Positions 9,182-17,924 of a DNA stretch of 64,000 nucleotides are shown here, piece after piece; the first letter of the stretch is position 1; every line of letters begins with the position of its first letter. The translations under genes and the position numbers were made by a program. Source of the DNA: Agromyces hippuratus (GTDB lineage Bacteria; Actinomycetota; Actinomycetes; Actinomycetales; Microbacteriaceae). The stretch spans positions 2,914,001-2,978,000 of the forward strand of contig NZ_JACCFI010000001.1 of NCBI RefSeq assembly GCF_013410355.1, in the 5' to 3' direction. The notes below the pieces were generated by a model. It was given only the letters and a program-made list of their open reading frames with translations. It was not told the DNA's origin and did no database searches.

Positions 9182-9754
9182 TCACTCGGCAGGCAGGAGC
9201 CCGGCCACGAGGGCATCGACGATGTCGTCGGTCGAGGTCTCCGGGTCGAGCGGCGTCGTGAGTCGATCGAGCAGCAGGCCGTCGATCGCGTAGTGGAACA
9301 GCGCGATCTCGGCCCGGCCGCCGGGCAGGCCCGCCGCCGTGTTGAACGCGACGTCGCCGTCGAATGCGGCGTGCTGCCATGCGGAGAGCAGTTCGGCGAT
9401 CTCGGGACGGCGCACCCCCTCGAGTCGGAGCTCGAAGAGGGCGAGGGTCACCTCGCGTTGTTGGGTCAGTCGTCGAACGATGTCGTGGAGGTATTCGGCG
9501 AAGAGCTCGCGACTCGGCGGCCGGCCTGCGCGCAGCTCGAGATCGGCCGGGGTCGGTGCGAGACGCTCGCCGATGCGGGTGACGAGACCCGAGACGAGTG
9601 CGTCGCGGCTGCGGAAGTAGTTGGAGGTCGTGCCCGCCGGCACCCCGGCCGCGGTGTCGACAGCACGGTGGGTGAGGCCCCTGGCGCCGTCGCGTGCGAG
9701 CACGCTCAGCCCGGCATCGGCGATCGCCGCTCGTCGTTCCGTGTTCCGCGCCAT
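9182..9754 (-). CDS. TetR family regulator
   Basis: 190 residues with an N-terminal TetR DNA-binding domain (RAAIADAGLSVLARDG, then AAGVPAGTTSNYFRSRDALV). I take the ATG at 9754, which has TACGGT six bases upstream (leaderless), rather than an extension to 9799 that would run through the operator. It is divergent from the RibD-like reductase gene and the shared gap holds a tandem 20-bp repeat. It most likely represses that gene and itself. Confidence 0.9.
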   Translation of the reverse strand: MARNTERRAAIADAGLSVLARDGARGLTHRAVDTAAGVPAGTTSNYFRSRDALVSGLVTRIGERLAPTPADLELRAGRPPSRELFAEYLHDIVRRLTQQREVTLALFELRLEGVRRPEIAELLSAWQHAAFDGDVAFNTAAGLPGGRAEIALFHYAIDGLLLDRLTTPLDPETSTDDIVDALVAGLLPAE

Positions 9755-9771
9755 GGTTCGACCGTAGCGCA

Positions 9772-9817
9772 AACCACTACCGATGTTGTAGTCTCGCAAC
9801 CACTACAAACATTGTGG
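9772..9817. promoter_or_regulatory. Tandem TetR operator, two 20-bp copies
   Basis: AACCACTACCGATGTTGTAG (9772-9791) and AACCACTACAAACATTGTGG (9798-9817) match at 15 of 20 positions and are offset by 26 bp. Each is an imperfect inverted repeat (CNACNA/TGTNG type). They fill the gap between the divergent TetR and reductase genes, so binding should block both promoters. Confidence 0.7.
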
Positions 9818-9827
9818 ATAGGAAATG

Positions 9828-10418
9828 ATGCGAGAACTCGTCTACTACGCCGCCGTCAGCATCGACGGCTACATCGCCGGCCCCGCCGGCGAGTTCGACG
9901 CCTTCCCCGTCGAGGGCGATCACATGCAGCACCTCAACGCGCGGTTCGCCGACGCCGTGCCGACGCACATCGCGGATGCCCTCGGCATCGAACGTGACGG
10001 CACGACCTTCGACACCGTCGTCATGGGCTGGAACACCTATGCGGTGGGCCTGCCCGTCGCGCCGAGCCCGTACCGGCACCTCCGGCAGTTCGTGTTCTCG
10101 CGAACGCGCAGCGAGGCGGACATCCCGGGCGAGCACCCGAATCTCACGCTCACCGACGAGGATCCCGTCGCGGTCGTGCGCCGGCTGAAGGCCGAACCGG
10201 GCGCGTCGATCTGGCTCTGCGGCGGGGGAGCGCTCGCCACCGTGCTCGCCGAGGAGATCGACCGCCTCGTGCTGAAGCGCAACCCGCTGCTCTTCGGCGA
10301 CGGCATCCCGTTGTTCGCGCCGGGGGCGTACCGCCCGCGTGCCTTCGAGGAGGTGGCCACGACGGCGTACGAGTCCGGGGTCGTCGTCTCCGAGTACGTG
10401 CGCCGGCCGTCGATCTAG
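9828..10418 (+). CDS. RibD C-terminal/dihydrofolate reductase-like protein
   Basis: 196 residues with the start MRELVYYAAVSIDGYIAG, the DHFR-like nucleotide-binding strand TVVMGWNTY, and the GASIWLCGGGALATVLAEEIDRLVL segment of RibD_C proteins. Such stand-alone proteins are NAD(P)H-binding reductases of mostly unknown substrate. Two ATG codons are in tandem (9825 and 9828); the second has better spacing from AGGA at 9820. It is regulated in all likelihood by the divergent TetR through the tandem operator. A perfect 20-bp-arm palindrome follows the stop. Confidence 0.88.
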   Translation: MRELVYYAAVSIDGYIAGPAGEFDAFPVEGDHMQHLNARFADAVPTHIADALGIERDGTTFDTVVMGWNTYAVGLPVAPSPYRHLRQFVFSRTRSEADIPGEHPNLTLTDEDPVAVVRRLKAEPGASIWLCGGGALATVLAEEIDRLVLKRNPLLFGDGIPLFAPGAYRPRAFEEVATTAYESGVVVSEYVRRPSI

Positions 10419-10427
10419 TCCCGCGCC

Positions 10428-10483
10428 GAGATGACGCCGGTCGTCGGGTGGTGCACAGGGCATCCGACGACCGGCGTCATCTC
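10428..10483. repeat. 56-bp palindromic element, copy A
   Basis: Perfect 20-bp inverted repeat (10428-10447 with 10464-10483) around a 16-base loop. It starts GAGATGACG and ends CGTCATCTC, and the loop is bounded by GTCGG and CCGAC. Copies B (15921-15975) and C (36386-36441) have the same ends and size. It sits ten bases after the reductase stop and could also terminate transcription. Confidence 0.8.
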
Positions 10484-10512
10484 GCGGGGGTGGCGGGTGA
10501 TAGACCTGTCGG

Positions 10513-11436
10513 GTGCTCCTCGATGACGAACTCGCCGCATACCGCACCCAGACCGTCTGCAGCGACCCCGGCCGCATGGCCGAGTGGGTCGGCGAGCCGC
10601 CCAGCGACCTCGCCGAGCTGCGCCGTCTCGCCTCGGGCCTGATCTTCCACTACCGGGCGAACGGCGAGCTGAAGCAGCACGGCTTCGACGACGACCGCCT
10701 CCCAGAGATCGACCTGCGATACGCCGAGGAGCAGTTCGCCCGACTCGCCGAGCTGCGGGCCGGTCCGCTCGAGACCCCGCGTGCGGCGACGGAGCGCATC
10801 CTCGGATGCTGCCGTGACTTCACCCTGCTCGTCGTCTCGCTCGCGCGCCGCGCCGGCATCCCGGCTCGATCGCGGGTGGGCTTCGCCGGCTACTTCGACG
10901 ACGGCTGGTGGATCGATCACGTCGTCGCCGAGATCTGGGACGCGGACGCCGCGCGCTGGCGCCTCGTCGAGCCGCAACTCCAGGCGGGCTTCGTCGACTG
11001 GGCGACGGGGGCGCCGCTCGACCTGGTCGACGTGCCCCGCGCTCGATTCCTCACTGGCGACGAGGCCTGGCTCGCGGCGCGTGCCGGGCGCATCGACCCC
11101 GAGCGCAGCGTCGTCGCGGTCGGCCTCGAGATCCCGGCGCTCCGGTCGTGGCCGTACCTCGCGCACAATCTCGTGCTCGACCTCGTCGCCCGAGCGGGCC
11201 ACGAGGCGCTGCTCTGGGAGACCTGGGGCGTGCTCGACGCGTTCAGTGCCGAGGCTCCGGATGCCGCGCTCGCCGCCGATCTCGACCGTATCGCCGTCCG
11301 GCTCGCCGACCCGGCGGTCACGCTCGACGAGGTGCGCGCGCTCGCCGCGGACCCGCGTTTCGCCGTGCCGGAGGTCGTCACGAACCACTCGCCCCTCGAC
11401 GGCTCGAGCAGGCGGGTGACCCTTCGCACCAGCTGA
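10513..11436 (+). CDS. Transglutaminase-like domain protein
   Basis: 307 residues from a GTG start. The core CCRDFTLLVVSLARRAGIPARSRVGF followed by IDHVVAEIWD and WRLVEPQ fits the transglutaminase-like (Cys-His-Asp) fold found in many bacterial proteins annotated as transglutaminase or cysteine protease. No signal peptide or membrane helix, so cytoplasmic. TAGACC six bases before the GTG suggests a leaderless message. Substrate unknown. Confidence 0.8.
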   Translation: MLLDDELAAYRTQTVCSDPGRMAEWVGEPPSDLAELRRLASGLIFHYRANGELKQHGFDDDRLPEIDLRYAEEQFARLAELRAGPLETPRAATERILGCCRDFTLLVVSLARRAGIPARSRVGFAGYFDDGWWIDHVVAEIWDADAARWRLVEPQLQAGFVDWATGAPLDLVDVPRARFLTGDEAWLAARAGRIDPERSVVAVGLEIPALRSWPYLAHNLVLDLVARAGHEALLWETWGVLDAFSAEAPDAALAADLDRIAVRLADPAVTLDEVRALAADPRFAVPEVVTNHSPLDGSSRRVTLRTS

Positions 11437-11447
11437 CCGGGAGCGCT

Positions 11448-11477
11448 CGCGCCCGCGCCCTTGCGGGGGCGGAGGCG
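11448..11477 (+). terminator. GC-rich imperfect hairpin after transglutaminase-like gene
   Basis: CGCGCCCGCGCCC and GGGGGCGGAGGCG pair around a TTGC loop with two mismatches, 12 bases after the stop at 11436. Probable terminator; no T-run. Confidence 0.45.
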
Positions 11478-11554
11478 CGGGGTTACCGTGACTCCAACGA
11501 CGGGTGCCGGCGCGCCGTCGGGCGCGAGCTGCGCCGCCCCGGGCTGGAAGGGCC

Positions 11555-13189
11555 ATGACGACCTCCGCTTCGCTCGATCACGGTCGAGCAGCGTTCGCCG
11601 AACACCGCTGGGGTGCGGCGTTCGAAGACCTGTCGCGGGCCGATCACGAGCGGGGGCTCGCTCCGGCCGACCTCGAGCGGCTCTCCACAACGACCCTGCT
11701 TCTGGGGCGCGACGCCGAGGGCATCGACCTCGCGACGCGCGCGCACGAGGCCTACCTCGAGGCCGAGGATGCCGCGGGCGCAGCCCGCATTGCGACCTGG
11801 ATCGGCATCTACCTCATGGGCAAGGGCGACGACGCCCGGGGCAACGGCTGGCTCGCCCGCGCGCGGCGGATCGCCGACACGTCGGAGGCCGGCGCCGAAT
11901 CCTCGACCGCGCTCCTGCTCGTCGCCGCCGCGCTCGACGACCTCTACGCCGGAGAACCCGACCGGGCAGCCCGCACCTTCGCCGAGGCGTTCGTGATCGC
12001 CGAACGCGTGCGCGACCGGGATGCGACCGCGCTCGCGCAGCTCGGACAGGGCCAGGCGCGGCTGATGCTCGGCGACCCGGTCGGCGGGCTCGCGCTCCTC
12101 GACGAGGCGATGGTCGCCGTCACCGCGGGCGAGATCTCACCCGTGGCATCCGGCGTCGTCTACTGCTCGGTCATCAACACCTGCCACCTGGCCTTCGACG
12201 TGCGGCGGGCCCAGCAGTGGACGATCGCGCTCGACCGCTGGTGCGGCGACCGGCCCGAGATGGTGATGTTCACCGGGCAGTGCCAGGCGCACCGTGCCGA
12301 GCTGTACCAATTGCACGGGGCGTGGGGCGACGCCGTCACGGCGGCGCGGGTTGCCCAGGACCGCGTGCGGCTGGGCGACTGGACCGGCTCGTTCGGGGCC
12401 TGGTACCAGGAGGGCGAGGTGCATCGCCTGCGCGGCGATTTCGACGCGGCCGAACATGCGTTCCATCGTGCGGCCGAGACCGGGTACCCGGCGCAACCGG
12501 GGCTCGCGCTGCTGCGGCTCGCACAGGGGAGGATCCGCCTTGCGCGGTCGAGCATCGACGAAGCAGCGGAGCAGGCCGACCCCGCGACCCGGCGGGGGCT
12601 GCTTGCCGCCCTCGTCGAGATCGACCTCGCGGCGGGCGACCTCGTGGCGGCCAGGCAGGTCGCCGACGAGCTGGTCGCGGCCGCCGCCGTCGCCGAGATC
12701 CCGATGACGCGCGCGATCGCTGCGAGGTCGGAGGCGGCCGTGCGCCTCGGGGAAGGCGACGCCCTCGGCGCACTGCCGGTGCTTCGCGCCGCGTGGGCGC
12801 TGTGGCAGGAACTCGACGCGCCGTACGAGGCCGCCCGGTGCCGGGTGCTCGCCGCGCAGGCGGCGCGGTCGCTCGGTGACGACGCGTCGGCCGCGATGGA
12901 CCTGGCGGCGGCACGGGAGGTGTTCGCCGCGCTCGGCGCGGTGCCCGACGTGCTGCGCGTGGACGAGCTGGCGCGCCGTTCGCCCGGCAGCGGGCCGATC
13001 GCCCTGACGGCACGGGAGGTGGAGGTCGTCCGCCTCGTCGCCGAGGGCAAGACGAACCGAGCCATCGCGGGCCAGCTCTACCTCAGCGAGAAGACCGTCG
13101 ACCGGCACCTCAGCAACGTGTTCGCGAAGCTCGGCATCTCGTCGCGCGCTGCGGCCACGGCGTACGCCTACGAGCACGCCCTGATCTGA
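11555..13189 (+). CDS. LuxR family regulator with TPR-like sensor region
   Basis: 544 residues. Residues 1-470 are a helical, Ala-rich array of TPR-like repeats; the last 60 form a LuxR/NarL helix-turn-helix (PIALTAREVEVVRLVAEGKT, then AIAGQLYLSEKTVDRHLSNVFAKLGISSR). There is no AAA/NB-ARC ATPase domain, so it resembles a MalT/LAL regulator that lost its ATPase, a common actinobacterial architecture. The ATG at 11555 has GGAAGG four to nine bases upstream; an upstream in-frame ATG at 11504 has no such site. No clear target gene next door. Confidence 0.88.
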   Translation: MTTSASLDHGRAAFAEHRWGAAFEDLSRADHERGLAPADLERLSTTTLLLGRDAEGIDLATRAHEAYLEAEDAAGAARIATWIGIYLMGKGDDARGNGWLARARRIADTSEAGAESSTALLLVAAALDDLYAGEPDRAARTFAEAFVIAERVRDRDATALAQLGQGQARLMLGDPVGGLALLDEAMVAVTAGEISPVASGVVYCSVINTCHLAFDVRRAQQWTIALDRWCGDRPEMVMFTGQCQAHRAELYQLHGAWGDAVTAARVAQDRVRLGDWTGSFGAWYQEGEVHRLRGDFDAAEHAFHRAAETGYPAQPGLALLRLAQGRIRLARSSIDEAAEQADPATRRGLLAALVEIDLAAGDLVAARQVADELVAAAAVAEIPMTRAIAARSEAAVRLGEGDALGALPVLRAAWALWQELDAPYEAARCRVLAAQAARSLGDDASAAMDLAAAREVFAALGAVPDVLRVDELARRSPGSGPIALTAREVEVVRLVAEGKTNRAIAGQLYLSEKTVDRHLSNVFAKLGISSRAAATAYAYEHALI

Positions 13190-13297
13190 ATTCCTGACCA
13201 GGAACCCGCGCGGCCAGGCGGTTTCGCTCCATTCGGAGATCTCGAATGGGTGATTCTCCCGATGTCGTGGGCGTGCGCCATCCGTACCGTCGGTGCC

Positions 13298-13720
13298 ATG
13301 GATCTCGCCGTGTTCGCCGGCGTCGTCTCGACCGGCCTCTTCGCCATGAGCTACGTGCCCATGCTGGCGAAGGCCGCGCGCACGAAGGACCTCACGTCGT
13401 ACAGCCTCGGCAACCTCGCGATCACGAACGCGGGCAATGCGGTGTACTCCGCCTACGTGTTCAGCCTGCCGTTCGGGCCGATCTGGTTCCTGCACTCCTT
13501 CTACGTCGTCGCCTCGTTGCTCATGCTCGTGTGGTTCCTGCGTTCCCGCGCGGCACTCGAAGGACCGAGATCCGCAACCCCCTGTCGCAGCGTCCGCATT
13601 TCGCGTAGACCGGAACGTGTCCGCGTCAGCGTTGCGGGCAGGGAGGAGGAACTCGACGATGTCGATCCGACTGAACGAGACGGCGCTGCGCCACGCGCGC
13701 ACCCTCGTGCGCGAGGGTGA
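13298..13720 (+). CDS. PQ-loop/SemiSWEET-like small membrane protein
   Basis: 140 residues. Residues 1-85 hold three hydrophobic helices in the SemiSWEET pattern (MSYVPMLAKAARTKDLTSYSL, the PQ-loop equivalent, then an NAGNAVYSAY helix). SemiSWEETs dimerise to form sugar channels; the substrate here is unknown. The ATG has TACCGT seven bases upstream (leaderless). The last 45 residues are charged, low in similarity to anything I recognise, and overlap the next gene by 62 bases in another frame. The true coding end may therefore be shorter or frameshifted. Confidence 0.7.
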   Translation: MDLAVFAGVVSTGLFAMSYVPMLAKAARTKDLTSYSLGNLAITNAGNAVYSAYVFSLPFGPIWFLHSFYVVASLLMLVWFLRSRAALEGPRSATPCRSVRISRRPERVRVSVAGREEELDDVDPTERDGAAPRAHPRARG

Positions 13721-14006
13721 TCTGGTGCAGGACGAGCGCGATGCGTGGAGCGAGGACGCCCCGACGGCCGACGAGGAGAACGCGTTCATCGAACGCGAGG
13801 GGTGGACCGAGTTCCGCCACTGGCACCTCGGCATCGACGACGATGCCGACGAGGAGACGAAGGCGGCCTATTCGTTCCCGTACGGCGACTTCCGAAGAGT
13901 GCACCGGTGCGCCGTGATCTCGCTCGAGAGCCGTGCCGGTCAGCACGATCACGACGAGATCCGTGACGCCGCGAAGCGGCTCCTGAGCCTGATCGACGAG
14001 GGCTGA
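13659..14006 (+). CDS. Small conserved protein of unknown function
   Basis: 115 residues, acidic, no membrane segment. The ATG has GGGAGGAGGA eight bases upstream, the best ribosome site in this region. The C-terminal half (YSFPYGDFRRVHRCAVISLE and HDHDEIRDAAKRLL) resembles a short family widespread in actinobacteria whose function is not known to me. It begins inside the tail of the PQ-loop gene and is followed after three bases by the next gene. Confidence 0.75.
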   Translation: MSIRLNETALRHARTLVREGDLVQDERDAWSEDAPTADEENAFIEREGWTEFRHWHLGIDDDADEETKAAYSFPYGDFRRVHRCAVISLESRAGQHDHDEIRDAAKRLLSLIDEG

Positions 14007-14009
14007 CCG

Positions 14010-14522
14010 ATGGCAGCCACGACGAGGACCGAGCGTGCCGCGGCGACGCGGGCGATCGCGCAGTCGAAGCGGGCCGAGTCCGAGGTTCGGAGTCTCGCGA
14101 AGGAGCTCCCGAGGGGGACCTCTCGCGCATGGCTCGAACGGGCCGTCGCCGATGCGAGGGCCGATCGGAAGGCGGCGGAGGCCGAACGCCGGATCGCCCC
14201 GCGTCGCGCAGCGCATCGTGCGGCCGGTGCCGTGGCCGGCCTCGAGCGCGCCACCCGCATCAGCGGTCTCCGCCGCGGGAACGAAGCGCCGTTGTCGACG
14301 CTGCTGGACGCCGACGAGCGGGCACGGGCCAGGGTGAAACTGATCAAGCGGCATCGCGCACAGGCGAAGCAGGCGCAGAAGATGGCCAAGGCCATCGCAC
14401 GGGGAACCATCGTCGCGGCGGTCACGACGCCGAGCGACGCCGAACGACGGAACGAACGGCGAGAGACCGTGGCCCGCCGACGAGCGCGCGGCTCGTCGAC
14501 GGGCACCGGCACTACTTCTTGA
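14010..14522 (+). CDS. Basic Ala/Arg-rich hypothetical protein
   Basis: 170 residues, about a quarter Ala and a fifth Arg, mostly predicted helix, no recognised domain. It starts three bases after the preceding stop and overlaps the convergent lldD gene end by 11 bases. High G/C at third positions is consistent with coding, but the biased composition leaves real doubt. It could be a nucleic-acid-binding or coiled-coil protein. Confidence 0.5.
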   Translation: MAATTRTERAAATRAIAQSKRAESEVRSLAKELPRGTSRAWLERAVADARADRKAAEAERRIAPRRAAHRAAGAVAGLERATRISGLRRGNEAPLSTLLDADERARARVKLIKRHRAQAKQAQKMAKAIARGTIVAAVTTPSDAERRNERRETVARRRARGSSTGTGTTS

Positions 14523-15894
14523 CGGTCGCGGGCTTCGCGGCAGTCGTCGACTTGCCGGCCGCCGACTTCGTCGCGGACTTCGCGGCCGACCCGGCTGCAC
14601 GCGGTGCGCGCACGGTCTTGGGCTTGGCCTCGACGGCCTGCTCCGCGGCATCCGTCATCGGCTTCGGCAGTGCCGTGAAGCGCGACAGCTGCGTGACGTG
14701 CTGCGGGCCGAGCTCGTCGAGCGTCGACACCTCGAGCAGCTTCATCGTGCGGGCGATCTGGGTCGAGAGGATCGAGATGGTCTTGTCGACGCCCTCACGG
14801 CCGCCGGCCATGAGGCCGTAGAGGTAGGCGCGGCCGATGAGCGTGAACCGCGCGCCGAGGGCGACGGATGCCACGATGTCGGCGCCCGACATGATGCCGG
14901 TGTCGAGGTGCACCTCCATCTCGGAGCCGACCTCCCGCACGACGTGCGGCAACAGGTGGAAGGGGATCGGCGCGCGGTCGAGCTGTCGACCGCCGTGGTT
15001 GGAGAGCACGATGCCGTCGACGCCCTTGCCGGCGAGGATCTGAGCGTCCTGCACGGTCTGCACGCCCTTGACGACGATCTTGCCCGGCCACATGGCGCGG
15101 ATCGTCTCGAGGTCGTCGAACGAGATGGTCGGGTCGAACATGCCGTCGATGAGCTCGCCGACGGTGCCGCCCGTCGAGGAGAGCGAGGCGAACTCGAGCT
15201 TCGGGGTCGTGAGGAAGTTGATCCACCACTCGGGGCGGGGGATCGCGTTGACGACGGTACCGGGCGTCAGCTGCGGCGGGATCGAGAAGCCGTTGCGGGT
15301 GTCGCGGAGGCGAGCGCCGGCGACGGGCGTGTCGACGGTGAAGAAGAGCGTGTCGAAGCCGGCCGCGGCAGCACGGCGCACGAGCTCGTACGACTTCTCG
15401 CGGTCGCGCATGACGTAGAGCTGGAACCAGTTGCGGCCGGTGGGGTTCGCCGCCTTCACGTCTTCGATCGAGGTCGTGCCCATGGTCGACAGCGTGAAGG
15501 GGATGCCGGCCGCACCCGCGGCGCCGGCGCCGGCGGTCTCGCCCTCGGTCTGCATCATGCGCGTGAAGCCCGTGGGCGCGATGCCGAACGGCAGGGCGGT
15601 CGGGCCGCCGAGCACCTCGCGGCTCATGTCGACCTCGGGGACGTTCCGGAGGATCGCCGGGTGGAACTCGATGTCCTCGAACGCCTGGCGGGCGCGCTGC
15701 AGCGAGATCTCGCCCTCGGCGGCGCCCTCGGTGTAGTCGAACGGCGCCTTCGGCGTGCGGCGCTTCGCGATGTCGCGGAGGTCGCCGATCGTGAGCGCCT
15801 TGTCGAGGCGGCGCTGCTTCGCGTTCAGGGTCGGCGCCTTGAAGCGCATGAGCTCGGCGAGCTCCTTGGGGTTCGGGAACTGGCGCTGGACCAT
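14512..15894 (-). CDS. lldD: FMN-dependent L-lactate dehydrogenase (LldD family)
   Basis: 460 residues of the FMN alpha-hydroxy-acid dehydrogenase family, which oxidises L-lactate to pyruvate at the membrane. Family hallmarks are [12 protein letters not shown] near the FMN site, [11 protein letters not shown], the catalytic SNHGGRQLD histidine, and [11 protein letters not shown]. The family usually ends near residue 410; here about 50 extra residues form a Lys/Ala/Ser/Thr-rich tail ending PATVKK. The gene lies downstream of a FadR-type regulator on the same strand, separated by palindrome B, matching lactate-responsive LldR control. Lactate 2-monooxygenase is a less likely alternative. Confidence 0.88.
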   Translation of the reverse strand: MVQRQFPNPKELAELMRFKAPTLNAKQRRLDKALTIGDLRDIAKRRTPKAPFDYTEGAAEGEISLQRARQAFEDIEFHPAILRNVPEVDMSREVLGGPTALPFGIAPTGFTRMMQTEGETAGAGAAGAAGIPFTLSTMGTTSIEDVKAANPTGRNWFQLYVMRDREKSYELVRRAAAAGFDTLFFTVDTPVAGARLRDTRNGFSIPPQLTPGTVVNAIPRPEWWINFLTTPKLEFASLSSTGGTVGELIDGMFDPTISFDDLETIRAMWPGKIVVKGVQTVQDAQILAGKGVDGIVLSNHGGRQLDRAPIPFHLLPHVVREVGSEMEVHLDTGIMSGADIVASVALGARFTLIGRAYLYGLMAGGREGVDKTISILSTQIARTMKLLEVSTLDELGPQHVTQLSRFTALPKPMTDAAEQAVEAKPKTVRAPRAAGSAAKSATKSAAGKSTTAAKPATVKK

Positions 15895-15920
15895 CGGTGC
15901 TGCTCTCTTTCAGGGCCGGC

Positions 15921-15975
15921 GAGATGTCGCGAATCGACCTTCCGTCAACCCGGGGAGGTCGATTCGCGTCATCTC
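15921..15975. repeat. 55-bp palindromic element, copy B
   Basis: GAGATGTCGCGAATCGACC (15921-15939) pairs with GGTCGATTCGCGTCATCTC (15957-15975) with a single T/T mismatch and a 17-base loop. Size and ends match copies A and C. It overlaps the stop codon of the FadR-type gene and lies in the lldD leader, so it may act as terminator or attenuator between them. Confidence 0.75.
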
Positions 15976-16697
15976 GGTGGGGTGTCGACGAACGTCTCGG
16001 CGTAGTAGCCCGAGATGTGGTCGTGGGTTCGGGTGCGGGCGGATGCGGCATCCGCTCGCCTGATGGCCTCGACGATGCCGCGGTGCTCGGCGCGGAGGCG
16101 GTCGGATGTCGCGTGCCAGTCGGTGATCGCGGCGACGCCCTCGAGGGCGTACCCCTCGATGCCGCTGCGGAGGCCGGCCATCGTCGCGGTGATCACCTGG
16201 TTGCCTGAGGCCTCGGCGAGCGCGAGATGGAAGGCGGCGTCGAGCGCGAGGAACTCGGTCGGCGCGAGGTCGGGGGAGTCCATGGCGTCGAGCAGGAACT
16301 CGGCCGGGGCGAGGTCGGGCGCGGACGCCGCCGCCTCGGCCAGGTCGCCCGCGACCGAGGTCTCGAGGATGAGGCGCGTGCGCACGATGTCGGCGACGGG
16401 GAAGCCGCTCGCCGCGACCTGCAGGCGCATGAGCGCCGACATGCCGCCGCCGGGCGTCGCGATGATGATGGCGCCAGAGGTCGGGCCCGATCCCGCGGCG
16501 GTGCGGATGAGCCCGAGCACCTCGAGCACGCGAAGGGCCTCGCGCACACTCGAGCGGCCGACGCCGAGTTCGGCGGAGAGGGCGCGCTCGCCGGGCAGGC
16601 GATCGCCGGGGCGCAGGGCGCCCTCGAGCAGTTGCGTCTCGATGTGCTCGAGCACGGTGCGCCAGGCGCGCGGGGTGTCGGATGTCTCAGCGCCCAT
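15969..16697 (-). CDS. FadR-type GntR regulator, likely lactate-responsive (LldR-like)
   Basis: 242 residues: GntR winged helix (residues 8-75, with PGDRLPGERALSAELGVG and SSVREALRVLEVLGLI) and an FCD ligand-binding domain (VRTRLILETSVAG, DAAFHLALAEASGN, EHRGIVEAIRRAD). I choose the ATG at 16697, with GGGAGG upstream; an extension to 16739 would read through the operators. It precedes lldD on the same strand and two perfect TGTGGTC-N-GACCACA palindromes lie just upstream, so autoregulation and lldD control by L-lactate are likely. Confidence 0.88.
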   Translation of the reverse strand: MGAETSDTPRAWRTVLEHIETQLLEGALRPGDRLPGERALSAELGVGRSSVREALRVLEVLGLIRTAAGSGPTSGAIIIATPGGGMSALMRLQVAASGFPVADIVRTRLILETSVAGDLAEAAASAPDLAPAEFLLDAMDSPDLAPTEFLALDAAFHLALAEASGNQVITATMAGLRSGIEGYALEGVAAITDWHATSDRLRAEHRGIVEAIRRADAASARTRTHDHISGYYAETFVDTPPR

Positions 16698-16717
16698 GCC
16701 GATCGTCCTCCCGCGTC

Positions 16718-16755
16718 TGTGGTCTGACCACACTAGCATGTGTGGTCAGACCACA
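16718..16755. promoter_or_regulatory. Twin FadR-type operators
   Basis: TGTGGTCTGACCACA (16718-16732) and TGTGGTCAGACCACA (16741-16755) are perfect 15-bp palindromes 23 bp apart, upstream of the GntR gene. The TGGT-N3-ACCA core matches the established FadR-subfamily operator type. The 23-bp spacing puts them about two helical turns apart, compatible with cooperative binding. Confidence 0.85.
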
Positions 16756-16784
16756 TTGGTGCGGTGACGCAGCGACGGCGATGG

Positions 16785-17819
16785 CTACGGCACGATGATC
16801 GCCCGACCGCGCAGCGTGCCGTCGTGCAGGCGTCGGTACGCCTCGGGGGCCTCATCGATCGGGAACACCTCGGTCTCCACCTTCACGAGCCCGGCGCGGG
16901 CGAGGTCGAACACCTCGAAGAGCTCGGCGCGAGATCCCCAGTAGGGCGCACGCACGGTCGAGTCGTACGGGGCCCCGAGCATGCCGACCGGCAGCATCCC
17001 GACACCGACGCCGACGATCACGTGGTCGCTCTCGACGCCGGCGACGCTGCGGCCGAGGTCGATGGTCGGCTGGATCGCGACGAAGTCGAACACCGCGGTC
17101 ACCGGGCGACCGCCCGTGGCCTCGCGGATCCGCTCCGCGGCATCGGCGTCGGAGGCGAACGCGTGGTGCGCACCGACCTCGCGGGCGAGCGCGAGCTTCT
17201 CCTCGCTCAGGTCGAGGGCGATGACCGTCGACGGCGTGATCGCCCGCAGGATCTGGATCGCGACGTGGCCGAGGCCGCCCGCGCCGATGACGACGGCGGT
17301 CGTGCCCGGCACGAGCTTCGGCAGCGACATCTTGATCGCGTGGTACGGCGTGAGTCCGGCGTCGGTGAGCGCGACGTTCTGCACCGGGTCGAGGTCGCCG
17401 AGCGGCAGCAGGTGCCGATCGCTGCGCACGATCATGTATTCGGCCATCGCCCCGGGGGCGCCGAGTCCGGGAGGCGCGATGCCGAGTTCGGCCGCGCGCT
17501 CGCAGTAGTTCTCCTTGCCCTGGGCGCACTGGTAGCAGCGGCCGCAGCCCTGCGGGCCGTACACGGCGACGGAGTCGCCGATCGCGACGCCCGTGACGCC
17601 GTCGCCGAGCTTGTCGACGATGCCGGCGCCCTCATGGCCGAGCGTGAGCGGCAGGCCGTAGGTGTACTGCTCCTCGGTCAGGCTCATGACGAAGCTGTCG
17701 GAGTGGCAGGCGCCCGCGGCGGTCACCTTCAGCCGCACCTCACCCGGTCCGGGCTCCGGAACCTCGATCTCGACGACCTCCGGTGATCCGCCGATGGTCC
17801 GATACTGCACCGCCTTCAT
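16785..17819 (-). CDS. Zinc-dependent alcohol dehydrogenase
   Basis: 344 residues, medium-chain dehydrogenase. Catalytic zinc ligands lie in ACHSD and GHEGAG; the structural zinc cysteines are in CGRCYQCAQGKENYC; the NAD site is VVIGAGGLGHVA. It is of the NAD-dependent actinobacterial ethanol/aryl-alcohol type. I start at the ATG at 17819, preceded by GGGAGGG, not at a longer in-frame ATG. It stands alone: transcription is away from the NYN gene and towards the FadR-type gene. Confidence 0.93.
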   Translation of the reverse strand: MKAVQYRTIGGSPEVVEIEVPEPGPGEVRLKVTAAGACHSDSFVMSLTEEQYTYGLPLTLGHEGAGIVDKLGDGVTGVAIGDSVAVYGPQGCGRCYQCAQGKENYCERAAELGIAPPGLGAPGAMAEYMIVRSDRHLLPLGDLDPVQNVALTDAGLTPYHAIKMSLPKLVPGTTAVVIGAGGLGHVAIQILRAITPSTVIALDLSEEKLALAREVGAHHAFASDADAAERIREATGGRPVTAVFDFVAIQPTIDLGRSVAGVESDHVIVGVGVGMLPVGMLGAPYDSTVRAPYWGSRAELFEVFDLARAGLVKVETEVFPIDEAPEAYRRLHDGTLRGRAIIVP

Positions 17820-17924
17820 GGCACCCTCCCGTTCGCGTCCGGCGTCCAGTACGCCGGACATCCCCAGTCTTCTCCCCGGGCCTGAACGGTGTCGGTGAAC
17901 GACGGCGAGCGGATGCCGCGGCGA

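Noticed and set aside
13227..13245. Fourth copy of the 56-bp palindrome family near CATTCGGAGATCTCGAATG
   Set aside because: Only 19 bp with a seven-base stem and no loop; it lacks the GAGATGAC and GTCATCTC ends.
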